Shown: positions 44,229 through 54,500 of the stretch, in pieces
Layout: each line of letters begins with the position of its first letter
Numbering within the stretch: position 1 is the first letter of the stretch
From: Kribbella rubisoli
GTDB taxonomy: Bacteria; Actinomycetota; Actinomycetes; Propionibacteriales; Kribbellaceae
Length of the DNA stretch: 64,000 nt
Assembly: GCF_004217145.1 (NCBI RefSeq)
Contig: NZ_SHKR01000014.1
Location: forward strand, 434,001 to 498,000
Reading direction: 5' to 3'
Notes under the pieces: model-generated
The model's database searches: none
What the model was told of the DNA's origin: nothing
The model's input: the letters and a program-made list of their open reading frames with translations, nothing else
Translations under genes and position numbers: made by a program

Positions 44229-45158
44229 ATGAGCGACGACGAAGCGATGGCGCGGGAGACCGTGCTGGGAATCGACATCGGCGGCACGAAGATGGCCGCC
44301 GCTTTGGTGTCCGCGGACGGCACGATTCTCACCGGCGACCGGATCGCCACCCCGCCCGGCGACGCCGACGAGGTGTTCGCCGCGCTCGGTGAGCTGATCA
44401 AGCGCGTCCGCGGCGACGTCACTCCCCTGGCCGTCGGCATCGGCTCCGCCGGTCCGGTCGACCAGCAGCACGGCCTGGTCTCCCCCGTGAACATCGCCGG
44501 GTGGCGCAACTTTCCCTTGGTCGACCGCGTGCGGGCGCTGACCGGCGACGTACCCGTGGCTCTTGGGCTGGATGGACACTGCTTCGCGCTGGGTGAGTTC
44601 TGGAGCGGCGCCGGCCGGGACGCGGACACCCTGCTCGGGATCGTGGTCTCGACCGGCGTCGGCGGCGGCCTGGTCGTCGACGGCAAGCCCTGGATCGGGC
44701 AGTCAGGCAACGCGGCGCACATCGGCCACGTCGTGGTCGACCAGGACGGCGAGTCGTGCGCCTGCGGGTCCTACGGCTGCGTCGAGGCTTATGCGAGCGG
44801 GCCGCGGATGGTTGCGCGGGCCAAGCGGCGCGGGTGGCGTGCGGACGAGGACGTGGATGCCGCCGTACTGGCTGCTGACGCTGCAGCAGGTGACGAGCTG
44901 GCGCTGGCGATCTTCGACGACGGCGCGCAGGCGCTGGCAGCCGGGATCGTGGCGACCGCGGTCACGGTGGATCTGACGACAGTCGTGATCGGCGGAGGGG
45001 TCGCGAAGGCTGGATCGGTGCTGTTCGACCCGGTGCAGGCGTGGGTGAAGCGGCTGGCGCAGCTGCCGTTCGTCGCGGAGCTGACCGTGGAGCCCGCTCA
45101 GCTGGACAACGCCGGCCTGCTCGGCGCGGCGCACCTGGCCTGGGCCTCCGTCGCCTGA
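44229..45158 (+). CDS. ROK-family sugar kinase
   Basis: 309 codons from ATG 44229 with GGGGGGA before it. ATP motif TVLGIDIGGTKMAAALV, catalytic Asp in ALGLDGHCFALGEFW, and zinc motif CACGSYGCVEAY near residue 177, preceded by HIGHVVVDQDG. The His of the zinc site and the three Cys are intact, so it should be an active kinase for glucose, N-acetylglucosamine or a similar sugar. Divergence from the NagZ-like gene favours an amino sugar. A hairpin with a T-run follows. Confidence 0.92.
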   Translation: MSDDEAMARETVLGIDIGGTKMAAALVSADGTILTGDRIATPPGDADEVFAALGELIKRVRGDVTPLAVGIGSAGPVDQQHGLVSPVNIAGWRNFPLVDRVRALTGDVPVALGLDGHCFALGEFWSGAGRDADTLLGIVVSTGVGGGLVVDGKPWIGQSGNAAHIGHVVVDQDGESCACGSYGCVEAYASGPRMVARAKRRGWRADEDVDAAVLAADAAAGDELALAIFDDGAQALAAGIVATAVTVDLTTVVIGGGVAKAGSVLFDPVQAWVKRLAQLPFVAELTVEPAQLDNAGLLGAAHLAWASVA

Positions 45159-45194
45159 ACCGCACAACTTCATCCGCTCGGAAAGGCTTATCTC

Positions 45195-45215
45195 GCGCAT
45201 CTTTGCGCAATTTTT
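45195..45215 (+). terminator. Rho-independent terminator after the ROK kinase
   Basis: Stem GCGCA/TGCGC with loop TCTT followed by AATTTTT, 37 bases after the stop. Confidence 0.7.
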
Positions 45216-45572
45216 ACGAATCTCAGGAATCTGTGTAACGACTACCCCGTCCAGCCCGATTCAAGGGATGGATGGGGTGGGGGCACCGTCATCCACGGAC
45301 GGTCTGAGGGGGGCCTGGGACCGGCCGGAGCGGTTGATCGAGGGGGGCCTTGGATCAACCGGACACGGGAGCGGCGGGCGAGGAGACTCACCCGCCGCAA
45401 TCGTGTGACCCGCAGGTTGGGAACCACCGAGCCTCCGGAGGCGTCCGACCGACTTGGTGAGTGATCGATCTGGTGGAGGGACGAGATCGAACGCGGGTTC
45501 TGCATCGTGGACGGCGGTCGGTGGCTGCGGGAGGGCTGTTACCGAACCTGATCCCCCGCCCACGGTGCAGAA
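45216..45572. other. Intergenic with repeated inverted-repeat units
   Basis: About 357 bases between the kinase terminator and the megasynthase stop. Two similar 23-bp units start GAGGGGGGCCT (near 45306 and 45340). A hairpin GGTTGATC...GATCAACC spans 45332-45360. No credible ORF; short frames are Pro/Arg shadows. Confidence 0.5.
45332..45360. terminator. 8-bp stem hairpin, possible terminator of the megasynthase gene
   Basis: GGTTGATC and GATCAACC separated by 13 bases, some 210 bases past the megasynthase stop. No T-run. Confidence 0.35.
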
Positions 45573-48500
45573 CTAGGGTTTGAGCCATTCCGGTTCGGGG
45601 AGCCGGGTGCGGTCGAGGCGGCCGTTGTCGTCCAGCGGGAGCTCCTCGATCGGGATCAGGTCCGCCGGCACGAGGTAGATCGGCAGTTCCTTGCCGAGGT
45701 CAAGCATCAGCCGCGCGAGGACGGTGGGATCGCTGTCCTCGAGGACGACGTACCCGATCAGGCAGATGTCGCCGCCCGGGTTCGCCTGGGCCACCACGAC
45801 CGCGTCGACCACGCCGGGCTGGTCAGCCAGCACGTGCTCGGTCTCGCCGGGCTCGACGCGGTGTCCGCGGATCTTCACCTGGTCGTCGGCGCGTCCGAGG
45901 TACTCGAGCATGCCGTCGGCGCGCCAGCGGCCGAGATCGCGGCTGCGGTACAGACGGGCGCCCGGGTGGCCCGGATCCGGCACGAACGCGTGCTCGGTCT
46001 CCTCCGGGCGCCCGATGTAGCCCTGGGCAACGGCGGCGCCGCCGAGGTGGATCTCGCCGACGGCACCGACCGGCACGGGCCGCAGGAACGCATCCAGGAG
46101 GCATACGACGACACCCTCGATCGGGCGGCCGATCGAGGGCCGGTCCTCGGCCGGGTCGACCTCGTGGATCGTGGTCACGATCGACGCCTCGGTCGGGCCG
46201 TACTCGTTGAACAGCCGGCAGTCCGGGTGCGCGGAGAGGAAGTCTCTGACCTTGTGCGTCAGCACCATCGCCTCGCCGCCCGCGACGATCTCGCGCAGCG
46301 CGGGCAGTTCGGGCAGGCGACGCATGGTCGCCAGCAGCGCAGTCAGCGGGCTGAACGCCATGAACAACCGCTCGACGTTGTGATCGCGCAGCGCGGCCAC
46401 CACCGCGTCCGGGTCGTACCGGTCATCCTCGCCGATGAGTACGAGCGCCGCACCGGAGGCCAGCGTCGTGAACATCTCCTGCACGTGTACGTCGAAGCCG
46501 AACGAGGTCCACTGCAGCGTCCGCAGCGATCGGCGGGTCCGCAGGTAGTGCCGGACCAGGTTGACCGGACCGCGGTGCGGGACGAGGACGCCCTTCGGGT
46601 TCCCGGTCGAGCCGGACGTGTAGATGCAGTAGGCAACATCATCGGCCGCCGCGCGCACCGGCGGGGCCTGGCGTGCTCGCGGATCGCCGTCCGCTGCGGC
46701 GACCGGGACGAGCCTGAGACCGAGCCGGTCGGCCAGCGCGGCGTCGTCACCGACCAGCGCGACGGCCGCGGCGTCCTGCACCATGAACGCCCAGCGGGAC
46801 TCGGGTACGCCGGGGTCCAGCGGCAGATACGCGGCGCCGGACTTGAGTACGGCGAGGACCGCGACGACCATTTCGGTGCCTCGGGCAACGCGTACGGCGA
46901 CCAGCTGGCCGGGTTTCACGCCGAGGTCGGCCAGCTGCCACGCGACCGCGTTCGAGCGACGGTCGAGTTCGGCGTACGTGAGCTCGCGATCGCCTTGCAC
47001 CAGGGCGATCGCGTCCGGCGTACGGGCGACCTGCTGCTCGAAGAGTGTGTGCAGTCCGCTGAGTTCGCCGGCGACGACCGCGTCACGGCGTACCCGGCCG
47101 ATCGGACCGCTCGGGTCGACGTCGGCCTCGAGTTCGCGGAGCGCCTTGAGGTCTGCCTCGATCGGGATGACCAGCTGCGGGATCCGGAGGTCGGGCCGGT
47201 TCGTTGCCCTGCGCAACACTTCGGCGAGGTAGTCGAGCAGTCGCTCGATCGTTGCCTGCTCGAACAATCCGGGCCGGTAGTCCGCCGTACACGTGATGCC
47301 GGCGCCGTGGTGGGTCAGGCGGAACCGGAGGTCGACGGTCGCGGGCAGCTCGTCGTCGCCGTCCTCGAAGTCGACGACGATCTGGAAGAGCGGGTCGCGC
47401 TCCAGTACGGCGAGGTCGGTGCCGGCGTGGTCGAACGCGCCGGCGGTAATGTCGCGGATGCGCTGCGCAAGCTCGCCCAGGTCGGGCTCACCGGAGAGGT
47501 CGATGCGCAACGGGAGCGCGCGGCGGGGCGCGGTCGAGGTGTCGCCCTTGGGGCGAGTGAGCGCCGAGCCGATCGTCACGTCCTCCTGCGCGGCGAACCG
47601 GCCGAGGACGGTGGCGACCGCGGCCAGCATCGTCATCACGGGGCTGAGCTTGCGCTCGCGGCTGAAGGCGAACACGGCGTCGCCGAGCTCTTCCTCCAGC
47701 TCTTGCTTGACCGAGGCAACGGTGTCGTCGCCGGTTGCCCGGATGTGATCCGCGGGGAGGACCAACGGTTCGGCGCCGGCGAGCACGCGGTTCCAGTACG
47801 AGAGGTCGGCGCGGCGCTCGTCATCGGTTGCTTGCCGTTGCGCTGCGGCCTCTAGGTCGTCGTCGACCCAGGAGTCGTCCTGCTGATCGGTTGCCGCCGC
47901 GTCCTGCTCCGACTGCTCTGTTTGTGCGGCCTGCTCTGTCTCGTCGGCTTCGTCTGGTTGGTCGCCGAGAAGGGCAAGTTGCTCACGCATGAGTTGGGTG
48001 ACGCCGTCGACCAGCTGGCCTGCGACGCGGAGCTGCTGCGACATGAGCGCTGCCATCCCGCTACCCGGCAGCTCAGCCTCGCTGGTCGCGGCCGCGGCCT
48101 CGTCCACCTTCGCTGCAAGCTCGGCCAGGCCCGACCCGAGGACTGCCAACGCGGCCCGCGGATCCCGTACCTGCTCTGCTACCGGCTCCTCATCAACCTC
48201 AGCACCCGCGGCCGGCGTCTCAGCACCCTCGGCCTCCGCATCAACCGTGGGCTCGGTCTCAGCTTCAGGCTCCGGCTCGGCTTCCGGTTCGGCGGTTTGG
48301 ACCGCTACTGCAGTCGCGAGCTTGTGCGGCGTTGTGTACGTGAGGAACAGATCGTCCGGCACCAGCTCAGCGTCGAAACGGCTGTTGATCTCGTCGATCA
48401 CCGGCGCCATGGACGCCGGTGTCGCACCGAGCTCGGCGAACGTGTGGTCCACCGTCAGGTCGTACGGATCGAGGTTCAGCTGCTCGCACGTCGAATCGAG

Positions 48501-51500
48501 CACGACGTTCAACGACTCGCGATACCGCTCGGCCTCGCTCCCCGACAGCGCTCCGGCCTGCGTCAGGTAGTCCGCGTCGATCGCGTGCGTCTCGGCCGGC
48601 AGCGCGAACGGCGAGCGCTCGCTCTCCTCGACGACCATCGGCTCGGGCTCCGCAGGCTGCGTCGGCGGGTCCAGCGGGATCCGCTTCACCGCCGCGTTCG
48701 ACGGCGGCTCGAACACCGGCGCCTGCGCCCGCGCGGCCCGCTCGAACGGGTTCGGCTGCACCCGCGCCGCGACCGCATTGTTGTCCCCGGCAACCGCCGT
48801 ACCTGGGCCGACCAGCACCGTCACCGACGGGTCGACCGGGTGGTACACGCGACGGAACGGGTACGTCGGCAACGGCACGCGCCCGCCGCCGGGGTAGACC
48901 TTCGCCCAGGCGATCTCGGTGCCCTGCTCGTACAGCTCGGCCAGCCCGTTCATCGTCGCGAGCACCGGGTCCTGGCCGAGGCGCTGCGCCGGGATCCAGG
49001 TGCTGTTCGGCGCGATCCGGCGACCGGCCGGGCTCAGTACGGCGTCCGGGCCGAGCTCCAGGAATCGCCGGCAACCAGCGGCCGTGACCGCCTCGACCGC
49101 ATCCCCGAACAACACCGGCTGGCGCAGCTGCCCGACCAGGTAGTCGCCGTCGAGCACGGTCCCGGACTCGAGCAGATCGCCCGACCAGCTCGACACCATC
49201 GGCGTCCGCAACGGCTTCAGCGTGATCTCGCCGACGATCTCGGCGAAGTCGGCCAGTATTGGGTCGACCAACGAACTGTGGAACGCCCGGTCAACATCCA
49301 GTCGCTGCCAGGCGACTTCGAGCCGATCCAACTGCTCCGCGAGTTGCCCGACGATCACCTCGGACCCGGTCAGCACGAAGGATTGCGGACCGTTGCCTGC
49401 AGCAACCTCCACGCCTGCGGTGCGGGCGATCTCGCGAACCCGATCGGCGTCCGCGCGGACCGAGACCATTGCCCCGGGCACCGTTCCGCGCTGCATCAGC
49501 TCGCCACGCTTCGCGGTCAGTCGTACGCCGTCCTGCAGCGACAGCGCGCCCGCGACGCACAGCGCGGCGTACTCCCCCACGCTGTGTCCGACGACAAGCG
49601 CGGGCTGCACACCGAACGACTGCCAGAGCCGCGCGAGGGCGAGCTCGAACGCGAACAGCGCCGGCTGCGCAGTCTCGGTCGGCCACACGCCTTCCGCAGT
49701 ACCGGCCGCTGGAGTCAGGAGCAGCTCAAGCAGGCTGCCGCCGGTCTCCTCGTGGTACACGCGGTCGCACTCGTCGAGCACCGAGCGGAACACCTGGAAG
49801 CGCGCGGCGAGCCCGGCTGCCATACCCCGACGCGCGGCGCCTTGTCCGGTGAACGCGTAGCCCAGCGGGCCAGGTCCGCCACGCGGTACCTCGGTTGCCT
49901 GCGCGGACCCGAGCGCCTCGACCAGCTCGGCCTCCGTGCCACCCGCGACTGCGATCCGGTGCCGGTGCGCGGGCCGGCCGAGGGCCGCCGTACCGGCGAG
50001 GTCGATGAGGCGGTGGCCGGTGCCGTGGTCGAGGTCCGTGCGGTACAGCTCGACGAGGTCGGCCAGCGCATCCGGGTCGGGCGCGGACAGCGGGAGTACG
50101 ACGGGGCCGTCGTCGCCGCGGCGGATCTGCCGGGGCGCCTCCTCGAGAATCACGTGCGCATTGGTGCCGCCGGCATCGATCGCGCTGACGCCCGCGCGCA
50201 GCGTCGCACCGTCGGCCGTCCATTCGCGCGCCTCGGTGCCGATCACGAACGGGCTGCCGTCGAGGGCGAGGGCCGGGTTCGGCGCGGTGTAGTTGATCGT
50301 CGGGACCAGCATCCGGTGCTGCAGCATCAGGATCGTCTTGATCAGGCCGGCCATACCCGCGGCGCTGTCGAGGTGGCCGATGTTCGGCTTCACCGAGCCG
50401 ATCGTGCAGAACCCGACCTTGTCGGTGTGCCTTCGGAGCGCGGTCGTCAGCGAGCGGATCTCGGCCGCGTCGGCGGTCGGGCTGCCGATCCCGTTGGCCT
50501 CGATGTAGCTGAGCGAGTCGGCGTCGAACCCGGCCCGCTCGAGCGCGCGCTCGATCAGCTCGACCTGGTTCCCGGACGGGGCGTCGGCGTTGCTGACCGC
50601 AGTACCGCGGATCACGGCGTACACCGTGTCGCCGTCGGCGAGGGCCTGGTCGAGACGCTTCAGCAGCACCGCGGCGACGCCGTTGCCGCCGACCGTGCCG
50701 TCGGCATCCGCGGCGAACGCGCGCACATGACCGCTCGGCGACAGGATCGACTCCGGCGTCGGGTGATAACTCGTTGCCTGAGGCACCTGTACGGCGGCGG
50801 CGCCGGCGAGCGCGAGATCCGCGTCGCCCGAACGCAACGCCTGACAGGCCAGGTGTACGGCGACCAGCGACGACGACCACGCCGACTGCACACCGATCGC
50901 GGGGCCGGTGAGACCGAGGCGGTATGCCACCCGGGTAGCGAGGGAGTCGCGCGACTGATGCTGGCGGTTGTAGAGGTTCATGCCCGAGCCCGCGAAGACG
51001 CCGACACGGCCGGACGTACCGGCGTACCCACCATGCTCCAACGCCTGATGACAAACCTCGAGGAACAACCGCTGAGCCGGATCCATCAGCTCCGCCTCGC
51101 GATCACTCAACCCGAAGAACTTCGCATCGAACGACTCGACATGCTCCAACACGCCACTGACGGCAACCGCCCCGTCCCCCTGCCCCACCTCCTCAGGAGA
51201 GAACCGCCGAACGCTCTCCACACCCCCAACCAAGTTCTCCCAAAACTCCGCGACCCCCTCAGCCCCAGGAAACCGCCCGGCGAGCCCGACAATGGCGACC
51301 GGCTCAACCACACCAACCCGCGCCGAGGCAGTGGGAGGTGCGGCGGTCGCGGCAGGCGCGAGTACGCCGGACGCAGGCGCGGCGGCCGCGGGTACGGCAG
51401 TCGCGGGTACGCCGGTTGCAGGTACCTCGGTCACCGGCACGCCGGACGCCGGTACGTCGGACGCCGGTATCTCGGACGCCGGTACGCCGGTGGCGGGTCC

Positions 51501-54500
51501 TGCGGATGCGGACGCTGCGGTCGCGGGTGCTGCACTTGCAGCTACAGCAGTCGTACCAGCCTCCGCCGCCGACTGCTCGTCCTCGATAGCCGGCTGCTCG
51601 GCAATTGGCTGGCTCTCCGCAACAAGCTCGCCCTGCTCAGCATCCGCATCCTGCGAGAGCTCTCCGGCCGCCTCCGCACCGGCTGCGGCGGCCTCAACCT
51701 CTGAACCCGCTTCGCGCTCACCGACCTCACCTGCATCGGCATCGGCATCAAGCGCGGCGGTCTCCGCGCCCTCGACGTCCTGCGATCCGTCTTCCTCGGC
51801 CGCGCCCTCAGACGACTCGTCGCCTGCCGCGGCAATTCCCTGACCCGCGGCCTCAGCTACCTCGGCATCGTCAGCGCCGGTTTGCTCGGAGTCCTCAGCC
51901 TCATCAGCGGCCGACTCCTCCTCAACACCTGCAGCCTCCGTGCGATCCGACCCGACCGCCCCTGCCGGTTGCTCAGAAGTCTCCGCGTCCGAAGCCGCTG
52001 CAGCCTCACCCGAGCCAGCCGCAGCCCCGACTGCCTCAGCGTCAGCCTCGGCCTCCTGCGAGTCCGCAGCCTCAACAGCACCCGTCTCCTGCTCATCCTC
52101 AACGACGCCGCCTACGGCCGCGTCGTCACCCGCCGCAGTCGTCTCAGCCGCCACGGCCTCACCCGCCGCGGCTTCGGCAATCGCGGCTTCAGCCTCGTCG
52201 GCTTCGCCAGCCTCAGGTACGTCGGGCTCGGCGGCGCCGGCCTCTTCGGCTTCGCCAGCCTCGGGTACGTCGGGCTCGGCGGCGCCGGGATCTTCGGCTT
52301 CGCTGGTGTCGGGCTTGTCGGAGTCCGTTGATGCGGTTGCCTCAGGCTCGGCGCTCTCGGCTGCCTCGGACTCGGTGGAGTCAGTTGCCTCGAGCTCTGC
52401 GTCCGCGGCTTGCTCGTCGGCCGCGGCGTCGGTGGTGGACTGCTCCTCGCCGTCTGCGTCCGCAGCTACCGGTGTCGGCTGCGCATCATTTGGCTCGTCG
52501 TCGGTCGTCTCGTCGCGCGAAGAGCGTTCGTGCTCTGCGTCGTCCTCAAGACCGTCCGCCTGAACATCTGAGTGGTCCTGCGCGGCGTCCTGCGGTTCGT
52601 CGACGAGATGTTCGTTGTCTGCCTCGGCTGCAGTGGCAGGTACGGCGTCTGCCTGCTCCGCCGCTGGTTCTTGGGTCGCCCCAGCTTCAGACTCGTCCTC
52701 AGACGTGGGCGCTGCGGGCGAGTCCGGCTCGACAGCCTCAGGTTCGGATGCAGGTACTGCGGTGTCGTCAGGCGCGGGATCTGTACGCGTGACAGACTCG
52801 GCGGACTCGGACGTCAGCTCGGGCTCGGCCGCTGGCACTGCGGTGGCCTCGGACGCGGGCGGCTCGGCTGCGGGCGTCGGGGCCGCTGGCGACTCTGCCG
52901 CGGTCGGCTCAGGAGTGAGGTCGCGCTCGGACGCAGAGGCGGGTGCTGCTGGCGTGGTGGGCTCGGCCGGTGGCTCGGGCTCAGCTGCGGGGTCTGTGGT
53001 GAGGTCGGACGCGGGCAGCTCGGCGTCAGGTTCTTGCGTGGTCTGGTGTGTGGAGCGTGCCGTCGGCGAGAGTTCGCTGGTTGCCGGGGACGTGGCGTCG
53101 GGCGAGGGCGCGGTGTCTGCGGGCGCATCGGCGTACACCGGAGTCGGCGCGTCCGTTGGCTCGGACGCCGTGGGCTCGAGGGCCGAGGGCGAAGTGAGCT
53201 CGGACGCAGCGGACTCGGACGCAGCGGACTCCGACACCTCGGACTCCGACACCTCGGCGCCGGATGCCTCGGGAGCGGGTAGCGCCTCCTCGGATGGGGG
53301 CTGCTGCGCGGGCTCGGGGGCGAGCTCGGACGCCACAGCACCTGGCACCACGGGGGCAGATGCCGGCTGCTCCTGCAGGGGCTGCGCGGAGGCGGCCTCA
53401 GCGGAGGTCGGCTGCTCAGACGTCGGCTGCTCGGACGTCGGCTGGGTCTGGGGTGGCGTGCCGAGGGTGGGGCGTTGGGGGGGTGTGGGGATGGAGTTTT
53501 GGAGTTCGCGTTTCCAGGCCAGGCGGACTACTGGGAGTTCGGTGGTGCGTTCTGAGGGGTCCTCGTCGGCGTACGGAGTCGTCTCGGGGGTTGCCGAGGG
53601 GCCTTGGCCGGTGGGGCCGGAGTTGGGGGTGGCGCCGGCTGGTTCTACGTGGGGGGCGGCGGGGGGTTGGAGGAGGGTGCCGTCGATCCAGCGCTGCTTC
53701 AGCAGGGGCCGGAGGATCTTGCCGCCGGGGGTGGTGGGGAAGTCGCGGCGGGGTACGCCGACGACCTGCGCGGGGAGGCCGAGGCGGGTCTGGATCAGGC
53801 TTCGGATGGCCTGGTCCATGCCGGGGACCGAGTCAGGGGTGAGCGCGTAGAACACGACCAGACGGTCGGTCCCGGACTCTTCGTCGGCGACGCCGCAGGC
53901 GGCCACCAGACCGTGCTCGGCACCGACCACAGTTGTCGCGACGGACTCGATGTCGTGGGCGTAGTGGAGCTTGCCAGACATGATGATGCGTTCGCTGTCG
54001 CGGCCGGTGATGACGACCTGGCCGCCGGTGATGAAGCCCTGGTCGCCGGTTGCGAGCCACTTGCGGGCCGGCCAGTTCCCCACCGGGAACGCGGTGCGAT
54101 CGGCTTCGAGGTTCCCGAGGTACCCGGGCGTCACCCGAGCCGACGCGACCTGCAGCTGACCGATCCGCCCCTCCGGCAGTACGGCGCCGTTCGGTGCCAC
54201 GATGCGCACCGTCGTACCAGGTGCCGGTGCCCCGACCGACACCAGCGACAGAACGCCAGGTGCTTCGGTCCGAGGCTTGCCGGGCCGCGCGACGGCGACC
54301 TTCCCGGACGACGGCCGCTGGTCCACCCAATCGACCACGCCGGTCGGTGGGATGCGTACGCGATGCACATTCGGCGTCAGACCCGGCCGCGCAAAGGTGA
54401 TCCCGGTGACCGTCTCGGTCATCCCCCACGCCGCGACGAACGTCTCCGGTACGACGCCGAACCGATTCGTCACGCGCAGGAACTCAGACATCACCGGCAC

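Noticed and set aside
47922..51704. A 1260-codon plus-strand frame opposite the megaprotein
   Set aside because: Composition (Arg, His, Gln) is typical of an antisense GC3 shadow; the minus frame has recognisable domains throughout.
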